A stretch of DNA of 64,000 bases from Tetracladium setigerum (lineage: Eukaryota; Ascomycota; Leotiomycetes; Helotiales). The notes below the pieces were generated by a model. It was not told where the DNA came from. It saw nothing but the letters and a program-made list of their open reading frames with translations, and did not search any database. This document shows, piece by piece, positions 1 through 10,265 of this stretch (position 1 is the first letter of the stretch; every line of letters begins with the position of its first letter). The stretch covers positions 2,170,001-2,234,000 of the forward strand of contig PZJY01000002.1 in the NCBI GenBank assembly GCA_031472005.1, read 5' to 3'. The translations under genes and the position numbers were made by a program.

Positions 1-351
1 TGGGTATGGAAGTGAGGTGAGACAAGATGATATAGACCTCGCTTGTTGTCCCGGGAAACGAGGACAACCAACAGACCGCAAGAAATGATAGGTAGGTCAT
101 CTAAGCAAATTTACGTGAAATGGAAGAAATGAGCATAGAATGCAAGCAGTCGGAGTAAGATCGAAAAGAGAAATAGGGGGGTCCTTACTTGAAGCGCTCA
201 ATTTACCAGAGATTCCAGAGATGGCAGGACTAGTTGAGACTTTCTCCGTCTCGTCAAGAGGAGGTTGGAGATCCTTCGCTCGAGTGATATGTATCGACGA
301 AGGCATCACCAGTGGAACTAAATCCTTGATGATTGGAATGAGAGCTGCCAT
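1..351 (-). CDS. Partial gene, 5' end, unknown function
   Basis: I do not recognise this gene. A minus-strand ATG at 351 opens a 54-codon exon (starting MAALIPIIKDLVPLVMPSS) that reaches a good donor, GTAAGG, at 188. A pyrimidine-rich intron ends in TTGCTTAG at 101, and the frame then stays open to the window edge (about 33 codons, including a hydrophobic stretch around IISCGLLVVLV). The remainder lies outside the window. What is seen is a plausible start, donor, acceptor and phase match (phase 1); the existence of the gene is inference. The alternative is that the frame is chance, since the exon is short and nothing in it is diagnostic. Confidence 0.35.
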
Positions 352-1604
352 GGTTAAACGTCGGGCCAGATGTGATGGTCAAGCTTCTCTGGTGTCCGCT
401 CGCCTGCGTTTATGGGTATTCGGCAGTTGAGTTTGGCAGATATGTTTTTTGCTTAAGAAGGAAGGAGGTTACGCGTACAGTACAGCATCTCCTCTTTGGC
501 GCAGCGCAGCTCCAGCTTTGGAGGCAGTACGGAGTACTTGGTATTAATTTCGATGAGGTCCCAACTCCGACATTTACCTATATTGGTGGAAGCGACCTAA
601 TAGCAGTGGTGGCATGGGAGGGAAGATGGGGTGGGAAAGAAAAAGCTTGATTGTGTGATCCACCAGGCCTGTCATCATCCACAGACGTCACTTGAAATGG
701 TGCCGTCGTGGAAGGGAGTTATCACGTCAATGATACTTCGAAGTATCAATGTCTTTCTCCTGGCTTGAGGCTAATGAATGGCATTCCTTCTCTGCCGACG
801 CCCTTCAGTGGAAGGACGAGGTGTTCCGTGACTCCGTAAGACGGGAGAATGCCCCAAGGTGGCTGGCTGGTGTTGGAACTCCGGCTGGAAGAATGGAATC
901 TGAGCGAACAGGCTGGTTTGTTTATTTATCCCCACTGAAGAGAGTTCCAGTGTGCAGTTTGTAGATCTTTTCGAGGTTAGGACAGACATCCATTTCAAGG
1001 ACACTCCTCCTGCAGCGTCCGGACTGGTCGAAGGAGGCAAGCAAGTGAATAGAAGAGTGAATGCTCGGCAGCAGCACATCATCTTAGGCGAATGAAAACA
1101 AAACAAAGTCCTGTTCCTGTTGCCTTGAGCGTTTGTTGGTGGCAGTTCATGATAGTCATCTGAGGCAGCAGCTTTTTTTTCTCTCGGTGCCTCTCAAGAA
1201 TCTCTCGGCCCCTCAGCACCCTTTTTGATCCTTTTTTTCACCCCTTCTGTCGTTGCCCCCATAATCCATCTCCCCCCCCATGCTCATTGCCACGAGTTTG
1301 TTCCCCACGATGCGCTCGTCAACCCCCGTCACGGGCGACATCGGAGTCATTTTCTAGACCCGTTCAGGCATGCGTCAAGCACAGTTTGGGGCTCCCTCTG
1401 CCCAGTGCTCGGCCGGATGGTTTAGCCTGCAGAGAGCTAAATTTCTGCATCCGAGAATCTTCCCTGTTGAGGGTCGGGGGGACGGGGGGGTTTGTGAAAA
1501 GGCAGGGGAGGGAGAGAAGAAGTGAGAGGAAGAGAGAGAGGGAGAGAGAGGTGAAGGGGGAATCATCATAATGGGAGGAGGAGAATGGAGGAGGTAGGAG
1601 GTAT

Positions 1605-1637
1605 GTAGGGTAGGGTAAGGGTAGGGTAGGGTAGGGG
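1605..1637 (+). repeat. TAGGG-type tract
   Basis: Six tandem units of TAGGG with one TAAGGG variant, ending in a G run. It resembles a degenerate telomere-type repeat (fungal telomeres are TTAGGG) but lacks the second T in most units. Confidence 0.8.
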
Positions 1638-2105
1638 GGTAAATAAAAACCCTGATGGTTTTCTTCGGATCATCCCCAAGCTCCTCCCTCCTGTGGACAC
1701 GGTCAGATGCTTGATTTCTTTAGAAACTGGCAACTAGCAACTGGCACCTCCCCCTTCCACCTGTTGCGAGATTAATAATTCGACTGCTTTGTTAGGCTTC
1801 CATTCTTGACCTGCTTCCCTCGTGCTAGAGATATCTTGGATTCTTTGCGAGCTTCTTCTTGCGGCGAAGCGAGGTGCTAGCTACATCCATCATCATCCTA
1901 CTACTGTACACCTACTGTAGAAGGACCTACAGTACCTACCTAACTTACGAAGGTTCAAATCAAAGTCCATCCGGCAGCAGCTCCATAATTCCGAGATCCA
2001 AACCCCCAACTCCGTCTGTCTGGGGGGCGAGAGAAACAAAAATACAAACAGAAAGTGAGACGAAAACAAGAACATCCGACCCTTTCTCGCCAACCACCAA
2101 AATTA

Positions 2106-2144
2106 CACCACCACCACCACCACCACCACCACCACCACCACCAC
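2106..2144 (+). repeat. CAC trinucleotide microsatellite
   Basis: Thirteen consecutive CAC/CCA units in the leader region of the F-box gene. It is non-coding as far as I can see; short open frames across it simply read polyproline or polyvaline. Confidence 0.9.
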
Positions 2145-2943
2145 GCCTCTAACTCCTAAACACGATCCTGTGGTCTGGATTAATGTTGAGGACGTCCACC
2201 ACAACAAGCAAGCAAGCGCACCCCTTCCGCCATCCCGCCAGTCCGCTCCTCTCCTTACCCACGGCTTGGGATTGCTCCTCGTCTTCAGATTGGACCATCC
2301 TGTCGCTAAAAGGTGCTTGCGCTGCACCTTTTACCCTGAATAGGAAGCTCGCAAAGGGAGAGCTCAAAGAACACCAAGTCTCTCCAATAGACAGTGCCGC
2401 AACATCCCCCATAACGTTGCAACGGCTGAGACTAGACTGCACCGAGTACATGTTTGTGGCGCGTTGCACTGCAATACAGAGTCAGGGAACAGGCGCGGGG
2501 TGTTAGGGTATTCCAGGCGGTTGTATATGTGAGCCCTTGGATCGAGATTCGCGAGCCTCCTCGTTTCTGCATCTCTCTGCACCTCACCTCACATTCCACC
2601 ACCACCCACCTACTACCACCACCTGCTATCTACTCACCATCCTTCAAGCCCACCACCCCCCTCGTAACTCCGTCATCCTCGTCTTCAAATAATCTCAAAG
2701 GCTTGGGCAAGAGGTCGAAACAAAGAGTGACTCCGTGCGTGCATGCATCTCGGGAGGAACCACTCAATCGAGTCAGATTAGCAACATTTCGTCCCTTGTC
2801 CCGGTCATCTTCACTCTTGTTTTCTTGTCTTGCCGAGGATTCGCCATTCTACGACCTTCCGACATAGGAAGAGCGTTGTTAGAGAAGAGGAGGTGTCTTT
2901 GCTGTTGCTGGGGAGCGTGGCTTGACATATTCCAATTCCTCCC

Positions 2944-4820
2944 ATGAGTAACCCGCAAATCGATTCTTCACCGAAGATGCAGAAAGCCACGAATTCGAAA
3001 GAGCAGGTCGCTTCAACTTCAACTTCCGCTTCTGCGTCTAGTGACGCTGCGTCGTCTTTGGCCAATTATCCTATGGACAACAACTATCAGTACCTTCATG
3101 GGAGGGTGGACCCAAGCTTTGAGGAGAGCATTCACTTGGTGGAGGGTATCGAAGCAAGAGAGGCGTCTCAAGATAACCTTCACGGATTCCTATCTTCACA
3201 TGATGACCTTGAACAAGGTAGTACTGCGCAATTCATCGTATCACAAGGTGCGTTATTACATACGTCGTTGTACATTAGGGATTCCACAGGTTAAATGCCC
3301 GATGAGCACAACCTTTTTCCAACCTCATAGAAATTGTTATAAAAGTGTTTTGCGGCTAAATTACATACAGGAAACTCAGCAAGCGAGAGATGCTTCCTCA
3401 CATCACTCCCCTCTGAATTGATAGAACACATCCTATCCTTTCTCACTCCCACCAATCTCACCACCATCTCTACCACATGTCGTCTCCTCTCCACCCACGC
3501 ACGCTCCGACCTATCTTGGCAACGTCACGTCCAATCTAATGTGCCTGGAACTCGGTTGAGTACTCCAGCGCCATATAAAACATTTCGGGAACTGTACATA
3601 GCTCATGACCCCCATTGGTTTCTCACCAAGTATAAGCTATGGTTCAGCGATTACTTCCTAACCGGAAAACTTATCCTCACTCGGTATGATCCAAGGAGAG
3701 GTTGTATTGAAGGTTACAGGCTAGTGGCCGAACGACCCCTTCCAAGCTTTGATTCTTGGGAAGCAGATGATGAAGTGGTAATCCATTCTTTCGATCCAAC
3801 ATGTAAACTACACACCGACGAGCCTGTTTTGCAGTTAAACGCCCGCCCAACCTCTTCCTCTTCATTTACAAACACCTTCCACGGGTTCAAAGCCGAAACT
3901 CCGATGCCAATACATGAAACTCAAAGCACCGTCTTCACGAACTTCATCCTCACACGCGCCATTCAAGAAAGGCCCAACATGCAACTATGGCCCCCACCAA
4001 ACATTCCCTCGCGTCAACGAGTACGAAATTCAAGTCAACAAAGCTTCTCTGGAGCTGGGCACAAACCTCAAAACCGGACCGAGGTGTGTGATCAAGCATT
4101 TAGGATACGGAGGTGGATTCAAATGGCCGGGAATCGTCCCACGGCACCAGGTGTGCATATGGGCGAAGAAGTAAGCACTTATTCGACGCTTGATCCGAAA
4201 CTTTACACCCCTACGGAGGAGAAACCTTACCGCGGAATTTGGGTGGGGGATTATTCTGGACATGGATGTGAATTTCTCCTCATGCATCAACCGGATGACG
4301 AGGAGCCATTTGATGAGTCAAAGATCGTTCAAGCTTATGATGAAACGTGGGATGAATTTCAAATTCGGAAGAAGGAAGAAAGAATTTATCGGGGAAGTCT
4401 GCAAGCTATCAAATTAACGGGAGATCCAAACATCCCTAGAGGTGAATACACGTTTGTTGCCGATGATATTGGGAAAGATGGATTTGTGAGGGTAGCAGAT
4501 GAGAAGATATTTGAAGGTGCGAGGGTTGTAAAGAGTAGAGGTCATATTGCTGCGAGGATGTTTACTGATGGTAAGTTTTTTTCCTCACCAAATCCATAAT
4601 ACGCCTCTTCAAAATAATGACGAAATTTCCTTTCTTGCCTGCTAACGGTCCATCAGATAAATACATATCCTCGCAACTCATTCTCCTCTCTCCCAACCGA
4701 CTGGCTCAATACTGGGTCGGCTTCGGCCACATCTCTTACTTCGAGCGAGTTGATATCGATTCCTTCCTGACTGCTCCCACCGGGCCTTTGGAACAGGGCA
4801 ATGGATGTCCTGACGATTGA
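2944..4820 (+). CDS. F-box protein, FBXO31-like
   Basis: Predicted substrate receptor of an SCF (Skp1-Cul1-F-box) ubiquitin ligase. Three exons: 2944-3247, 3371-4570 and 4657-4820, with matching phases, give 555 residues. The F-box lies at about residues 112-158 (core SLPSELIEHILSFL, then a CRLL and a W). The C-terminal half carries the motif GIWVGDYSGHGCEFL at about 390-404 and, near the end, RGHIAARMF and YWVGFGHISYFERVD; this order resembles the substrate domain of metazoan FBXO31 (human about 539 residues). The N-terminal 100 residues are Ser/Ala-rich and probably disordered. The start is the first in-frame ATG after a long CT-rich leader. Odd point: the TGA at 4818-4820 is followed by CGG and 60 further open codons in the same frame. 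The F-box assignment is firm; the FBXO31 relation is from remembered motifs. Confidence 0.85.
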
Positions 4821-5003
4821 CGGTTAGATCCCCACCCTCAGAACAATGTCGGTGTTGGTGGGGATGTAATTATGGGAGGAAATTTCGGAACTGGGAACGG
4901 CAACATGGGGACGAACAGTGCTGCGGGGGAGCTACATTTTGGGGGCGGCCAGGCTCAAGAAGAAGATGTGGATTTATTGGAGTTGTTTGTTGACTGGGAA
5001 TGA
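4821..5003 (+). other. In-frame coding-like extension after the F-box stop codon
   Basis: The frame of the F-box gene continues without a stop from 4821 to 5000 and closes with TGA at 5001-5003. The 60 residues are compositionally protein-like: a Gly/Asn-rich stretch followed by an acidic, amphipathic end (EEDVDLLELFVDWE). The stop and next codon read TGA CGG, a context reported to favour stop-codon readthrough. The alternative is an intron from the GTTGAT at about 4750 to CCTCAG before 4849, which keeps phase but would remove the conserved-looking VDID segment. A sequencing or assembly error is also possible. Confidence 0.45.
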
Positions 5004-5604
5004 AGAATTTGCGGGCCAAATGAAACGTAATGACGGACCTGCATTAGCATCACGGCGGTGGATACAAAGCCAGGAGGGAGGGACATGGAAATGGGAATCA
5101 AGAATAATGGGCGATATGCAGCTTAGTCTGGCTCTGCTCAGGCTTGAGTGTGGAATAATGTACACCATAATATAGCATAGCGATATGGCGTCAAGTTGGC
5201 TTTGGCTCATTAATGGAAATACAGTAATACATGTACCCCATTTTCTTGGTGGGGAATTCAGCTCGACCCTAATATCCACAAGTGGGAAGGTGTTACGGCT
5301 CCTAGAGTAGTTGCTTAATAGCCGCTGTCACAGATTTTCGTTGACATGTACGAGACTTAGAAAGTGGCAAGCAATAGTTGGTTGCAATGCATCCCAAAAA
5401 AGCGCTGCACTACTGTTACCTTTTCGAGCCTCTCCATTACGAGCAACAGAATTTGTTTCTAGAGGGACTACAAAAAAACTCTCGAGGATGAATCCACACA
5501 AAAATTCCAACTGCCTGGCAAAGGTACAAGCAGGAGGGATGAACAAACAACCAGACACTGCAAGCATCACAACCATTCACCCCCCAAGAAAGAATTCCTT
5601 AGAA
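5004..5604. other. Intergenic, no gene seen
   Basis: This is the 3' flank of the F-box gene. Open frames here have no recognisable content; I see no RNA gene or mobile element. Confidence 0.5.
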
Positions 5605-5679
5605 GCTTCCAACAACAACAGCTTCCAACAACAACAGCTTCCAACAACAACAGCTTCCAACAACAACAGCTTCCAACAA
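5605..5679 (+). repeat. 16-bp tandem repeat, four units
   Basis: The unit GCTTCCAACAACAACA occurs four times head to tail (5605-5668) with a fifth partial copy. Because 16 is not a multiple of three, successive units are read in shifting frames, which makes a coding role unlikely unless the copy number is fixed. Confidence 0.95.
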
Positions 5680-5710
5680 ATAATCTACACCTGTTTAAAC
5701 TTCCTTTCAC

Positions 5711-6022
5711 ATGGCCATCCCCCAGTATTCGAATATAGCCCCCCCCCCCCCCCCGTACTACAACTGATTCAACGAAACCATCACACCCCAGCACAACATC
5801 CAGTTCCAAGATCCAAAATCCCTAAACGCCCCGGCCTTCGGAACCATACCACTCTTCGCGGTCTTGAACTTCATCCTCGCCCTCTCCTACGCCCTGAATT
5901 GCGTTCTTTCTTTGGCTCGGCGCGACGAGCGCGGCGAGCGCGGCGGTTTTCGCCAATGCGGTGAGAACTGTTGTTACTGGTGTTGCTGCTGTTGCTGCTG
6001 TTGCTGCTGTTGCTGTCGTTGA
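5711..6022 (+). CDS. Possible small membrane protein with poly-Cys tail; frame interrupted
   Basis: Unrecognised. An ATG at 5711 (MAIPQYSNIAPPPPPYYN) and a stop at 6020-6022 share one frame, broken by a TGA at 5765-5767. After the break the frame reads a polar stretch, one hydrophobic helix (IPLFAVLNFILALSYALNCVL), a basic Arg-rich stretch and a tail ending in 12 consecutive Cys. The break lies 11 bp after a 16-C run, so a miscounted homopolymer together with a short intron (GTACTA to CCCCAG) could remove it. A second model joins an upstream Asn/Gln-rich exon by a GTATTC donor at 5724 to the CCCCAG acceptor, in phase. It converges on the small gene at 6130-6517. It could also be a relic or chance; the Cys run is a TGC/TGT microsatellite read in one frame. 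Confidence 0.35.
5739..5754 (+). repeat. Poly-C run (16 C)
   Basis: A homopolymer of 16 C inside the possible coding region 5711-6022. Its length decides the reading frame, and such runs are prone to slippage in vivo and to miscounting in sequencing. Confidence 0.95.
5979..6016 (+). repeat. TGCTGT microsatellite
   Basis: An imperfect CTG/TTG-type trinucleotide repeat, read as Cys in the frame of 5711-6022 and as Ala/Val or Ala/Thr in other frames. Confidence 0.85.
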
Positions 6023-6129
6023 TGTCAGTGCTGGCAGAGAGGATTTCATCGATGATAGCGCTGGGGTAATGAGTGAGCGAGTTGGTAAGGCTGGTGTTGA
6101 GGACGATGAGGGAGGAGGGTATTTTGAAT

Positions 6130-6517
6130 TTAGTGACGAGAATACTTCTTGGGCTTCTTCATGCTGCCTTGTCTGTTGTTGTAATGGAGGGGAAGGGGGA
6201 GGAGGAGGAGGAGGATGACTGTGAGAAGTAAAATGGTTGCGATGAGGTGCCATGGGAGTGTTTTCTATTTCGTAAAATGGATTGGGTGAGTGCTGGTATT
6301 TATTTGATTTGAACGACCACAAGAAGAAGAGAAGGAGGAGGAAAGCGGGAGAGGGGATACTTACTGACGAATCTTCTCTTAGCATGCTATCGACAAATTC
6401 ATCCATGAATGCGGAATTGGATTCATTTGTATCTGTGAAGTCTGCTGTTGGGCGAGACAGAACATGATTTGATGGTGCGTTCCGGCCGAACATCTTTGAG
6501 ATGACTGTGCTTGCCAT
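6130..6517 (-). CDS. Small single-pass membrane protein, 95 aa
   Basis: Unrecognised small protein. ATG at 6517 opens a 51-codon exon (MASTVISKMFGRNAPSNHVL...) that ends at a strong donor GTAAGT. A 100-nt intron (6265-6364) with acceptor GAAATAG joins in phase 0 to a 44-codon exon with one strongly hydrophobic helix (about residues 56-79, IATILLLTVILLLLL) and a short basic tail (KKPKKYSRH). Lys/Arg after the helix suggest a cytosolic C-terminus, with the Ser/Asp/Glu-rich N-terminus on the other side, or a tail-anchor-like arrangement. Without splicing, the other frame would read a Pro/Ala-rich low-complexity tail; the spliced frame is better because it makes a clean helix and a normal end. 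It resembles its neighbours at 7340-7692 and 10540-11011 in size, intron position and layout, not in sequence. Confidence 0.6.
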
Positions 6518-7339
6518 TTTGAAAGATGATATCGATTTTGATTCAAGTATGAGGTTGTAAATTCCTTTTGGGTATGGAACAAGAGACCAGGGAAATGGAA
6601 TGACGGCAGAGATTAGGTGTATATAGATACAGATATATATCTTTTTTTGTTTTTGTTCTGAACTGGAGACACTTGCTCGTAGTTTCGACACCAGAGGTTG
6701 TGCTAAAATTTTAGTAGCTTTGGCTAAAGCGGAGCGCTAGCATCCCAAGCTAGTTGAAGTCCTAGTATTTAGCTAAACGTTAACAAGAAATGGGAACGGT
6801 CAACTCAAGGTGGTGGTGATCTTAGACTTCTAGTCTAGCAAGTGTTTCGACCGGATGTGTCTAGGTTGGACCTAGCGAATTCATCAATTTTGTAAAAATA
6901 CAGAGGGAAGAGAACATTTGTCCCTCGCAGTGACTGTTTTGGGCGTTCTACTCGTGGAAGTTTGGAAATTTTGGTTTCATTCTTCTCTCAGGGATGTGAC
7001 GATATCTCGTAACCTACCAAATGACCATTGTAAGAACCGCACAATCAGGAATATCCGTGCATCAGTGGCAGCCTTTTTTCGAGAGAGGGGCAATTTTGGC
7101 CTTCACTGATAAATTAGCAATTAATTGTATTAATCCTAGACTCGCACACAATTCGTGCCTATCAAAATGTTTATAAAGAAAGCCCATCTAGCTAGTGGCA
7201 TTTCGTCCCTCAAGCTAGGTCGCCTCCTCTCCTCCCTCGTCTCTAACTTCAACCTCTTCCACCGAATTCTTCCCTCCAATCACAACATACGCCTCCCGTG
7301 ATTTTCTATCCCTCGAAGACAACAGCGGCGTGTTCTCTC
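6518..7339. other. Intergenic, no gene seen
   Basis: This is the promoter side of the small gene ending at 6517 and the 3' side of the one at 7340. It is AT-rich in places, with no open frame worth naming. Confidence 0.5.
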
Positions 7340-7692
7340 TCATTCCCCCTCCTCATCGGGAATCTTCTCATATGCATAACTTTTCTTAACCTCGAAATAT
7401 ATCCGGCAAGCGCAAAGCATGAGAATGAATGCCATGCAAAATGCCAGAATGAGGTAAATTTTGCTCTGTTGCAATTTGGTTAACTTGGGTTGTTTTTGGA
7501 GATAATGAGAGGGGGAAGAAGGAGTGAAGAAAGGGGGAGAGAGAAACGAAGAAAAGTACGAACATGATCCGAGAATGACATGTGCTTCTGCTCAGAGCCA
7601 AAATCAAAATCCTCCGTTGATGAGCGCGACATGATAGCCGACTCGTAAGGATTTGGGAGGCCTCTGGTGTAATCTCTGGTAATGGGAGTCAT
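7340..7692 (-). CDS. Small single-pass membrane protein, 84 aa
   Basis: Unrecognised. ATG at 7692 opens a polar 43-codon exon (MTPITRDYTRGLPNPYESAI...). A 98-nt intron (7466-7563; donor GTTCGT, acceptor TTGCAACAG, with TTAAC as a possible branch site) joins in phase 0 to a 41-codon exon that begins directly with a helix (IYLILAFCMAFILMLCACRIYF) and ends in a charged tail (KKSYAYEKIPDEEGE, stop at 7340-7342). The two Cys at the inner end of the helix are possible palmitoylation sites. The layout suggests a type III or tail-region single-span protein of an internal or plasma membrane. The GTTCGT donor is uncommon but is also used by the galactanase gene in this window. Confidence 0.6.
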
Positions 7693-8613
7693 GTTTTAAA
7701 GGAGGGACGTAATGTTGTGAAAAATAAAGTTGATTTTGTTGCCGCTCGTGATAATGGTGGTGATGCAATGTTGCGGACTTCACCGGACTCTCCGTCGTCT
7801 TCCAGTTTTTTGTGAACGGTATTGATGTTGCAATTGGCTGTTATTTCTGACAAGTTTCTCTGCTCTGCCTTCTATTTGTTTCTTCTGTAGATATGATATG
7901 GGAATTGTAGGAAGGAAAGGGAAGAGGGGCTGGCAGGCTTTTAAATTGAGAAAAAATATACTTTGGCATGAGCTTTTTTGGCATGCATGGATAGTCCCTA
8001 CCTTGGGTGGTGGACTTGGTAAACAGGTCGACGACGCGCTTGCACCGTGCAGAAGTACTGTACTGTACGTGATCGGTGCTGTTTGATGATGGAACGAGAC
8101 CTAATTTCTAAAGCTTGAGTTAGCATGGCGAAGCTGATATCTGATCAAGTTCCAACGTCTAGATCTCGATGGAGCTGACCTTGTGTTTTAGTGTGCATTC
8201 TAGAGAAGTTCCGGCTTTGCTTGGCGACGCGATAGCAACGCAACGGTTTTGATGATGGCATGTTTGGGTGGGCCTCTTCCTCTTGGGTCTCGGAGATTAA
8301 GAAACGGAGATCCGCGATTGGTGAATTCTCTTTACCAACCACCTACGACAAACAACCGCCTTTAGCGGACGGACGAGTTTCGAAGTCTCCATAGCAACAT
8401 TGAGTAGTATATCCCTATATTTTGATGTTTTCTCTACCTACTTCATGTATGATGATCTTCGTGGTCCATGCAACATTGAAATCTCCCTTCCCATGATATG
8501 ATCGATATCTCGGTCATCACCCCACACTCATTCTCCAAAAACCCCGCCAATATCAGGCTCATCCAGCGTATCTTCCGCTCGATCCCCTATTATTAATAAA
8601 CTTAGCGACGACA
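7693..8613. other. Intergenic, no gene seen
   Basis: Upstream of the 84-aa membrane protein gene and 3' of the MGC protein gene. A minus-strand open frame at 8145-8342 has no ATG near its start and no recognisable content; I did not call it. Confidence 0.45.
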
Positions 8614-8835
8614 TTACCGGTCACGAATGTTTCTGGTGTCCCTTCGTAACGGCTGCGGCGGCGGGCGATCAATTCGTTCTCCCGAATAGGTTCCTTCAGA
8701 AGGCCGAGGCACAACCGTGCTGGAGCTGCCGAAGCTGTGAGCATCGGGCTGGTTTGAGCGGCGTGACCGTGCTGGGCGTGCCATTGGGTAGGCATCTCTG
8801 TTTCTTTGTGTTGGTCTTGAGGACATGCAACCCAT
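8614..8835 (-). CDS. Small MGC-start protein, 73 aa, probably lipid-anchored
   Basis: Unrecognised. A minus-strand ATG at 8835 gives 73 residues beginning MGCMSSRPTQRN. Met-Gly-Cys at the start, with Ser at residues 5-6, fits the rule for N-myristoylation at Gly2 followed by palmitoylation of Cys3, as in many membrane-attached signalling proteins. The rest is polar, Arg/Pro/Ser-rich and probably disordered, with no hydrophobic helix. An overlapping longer frame (8559-8978) has no such feature. It is possible that a downstream exon is missed: the sequence just before the stop reads CGGTAATG, which could act as a donor. The lipid modification is inferred from family rules only. Confidence 0.45.
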   Translation of the reverse strand: MGCMSSRPTQRNRDAYPMARPARSRRSNQPDAHSFGSSSTVVPRPSEGTYSGERIDRPPPQPLRRDTRNIRDR

Positions 8836-10265
8836 CTTTGGAGACTACGTTTGTGTCGAGATTCGAGGGGATTGGTGTTAATTAACTCAATTGAGTAATG
8901 TAATTGATTTCTGGACTGCTGAAGCTGACGAGTCGAGGGAATGAAAGGGTGTTTTTGAGACTTGGTGTAAGAGCTCAAGTCTGGCTGTGTTGCACTGTTG
9001 AATTTGATGTAGGAGGATAAATCTGGTTGTTCTGGATTGCATAGTGGTGCAAGCAGTTAATATACCTATAACGGCAAACTCTACATAATGGGTTTGGCGA
9101 GGGATGGAGATGATAATGGTTCAAGTGATTGGTATAGGGATTCGAATCAAGTTGCGAAACCGTGAATAGGCAGATATAATCAGCATAGTTGGAGAATATT
9201 CCAACGGGTATGATTGAATTCATTGCATCTTTTTATATCGTCTTGTTGAAATTGCATTCACCTCCTCGGGTTGGTGAAGTTCGAGCTAGACCTTCATCGT
9301 ACGTGACGAGAGGCTGTTTATGCGTTCTGGCAGTTAAAGTATCTCCACGAGTACTTTCTTGCAAGATGACGAATCAATCAGCTTTCAGTCGCGGCAGTTG
9401 GCTTCCTTTACTCAGCATCCTCACTCGCTTCATTACAACTGCGTCTAAGGATTTACATATGGCTTCTCCTAGCTCGGCGTTTAGAATGGTCGCATAGTTT
9501 GACAGAGTCTCTCTATACTTCGCTAATTTCGCCACTCCACCGCAAGAATCCTTTTAGTTCCACCTCTGTACGCTCTTCGACTGTGAGTTTGTGGCGTGGT
9601 GTTTGAGAACCAGGTTGTCTTCAGGGTTCAATTGCGCTTTAAAACAACAAAATCTTGCATTGGTATAAGGGAAAACAAACTTGCAAGAACTATTTAGTTG
9701 AAACCACTTTTCTCGTCAGTCAGCAGAGTTGTAAACTTGTAGGTGCGACATGCTGTTCGACTTGGCTCTGGTTATTCAGGACATGCTACTATGGATTTCT
9801 CCGAAGTTAAACTTGGCCGTATTTTGTTATAAATCAACAGCCGTGTTTGGGAAGAAGGAGAAGAAGAAGAAGAAGAAAACGACGGGAAAGTAATATGGAT
9901 GTGAGATTCAGGGCAGGTGATATTTAGCACCACGTGAATGTCGAGCAAAGACGACGTTGTAACCATGCCAAGGAAACAGGACTCGAGTTTGCTGCTTCCC
10001 GATAGCAGATGTCCAGAACACCACAACTTTCAACTTCAGACTAAGCTCAAATGTGCATCGAGAACCTTAAGGGTTTTTCCTTCTTTCTTTTGCTAACAGA
10101 ATTCGATTTTGCTATTTGGACGTGCAGGTCTGTTGATAACTGCTCACCGTTTCTGTACACAGTTGAGAATGATTATTGTGCCAAGACTGCCAAGCACGGA
10201 GAATTTTTCTGCCTCTCTTTTGATGTGGCTATATAATAAAATAGACCTGTCGCAATTCATGAACA
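8836..10265. other. Intergenic, no gene seen
   Basis: This holds a short GAA-rich stretch (about 9848-9880) and AT-rich segments. A minus-strand frame starting with ATG at 9223 (MNSIIPVGIF) shows no recognisable content and more likely belongs to the leader of the MGC gene. Confidence 0.45.

Larger units (their letters stand above)
352..2943. promoter_or_regulatory. Long CT-rich intergenic/leader region before the F-box gene
   Basis: No convincing gene. The stretch holds a purine-rich block (about 1495-1600), a TAGGG tract (1605-1637), a CAC microsatellite (2106-2144) and long CT-rich segments (about 1180-1290 and 2570-2700) typical of filamentous fungal promoters and 5' leaders. It lies between the divergent partial gene at 1-351 and the F-box gene, so it probably carries both promoters. 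Several short open frames occur but none has supporting features. Confidence 0.5.

Noticed and set aside
140..430. 96-codon plus-strand frame opposite the partial gene at 1-351
   Set aside because: Basic, no recognisable features; the opposite strand has better splice signals.
5822..6691. A 289-codon minus-strand reading frame over the region of the 95-aa membrane protein
   Set aside because: Its first codon is GTG, it reads through a clear GTAAGT...ATAG intron, and its tail is Pro/Ala low-complexity. The spliced model 6130-6517 gives a clean helix and stop.
8559..8978. 139-codon minus-strand frame overlapping the MGC protein
   Set aside because: No recognisable feature, and its composition looks like an alternative frame of the MGC coding sequence.
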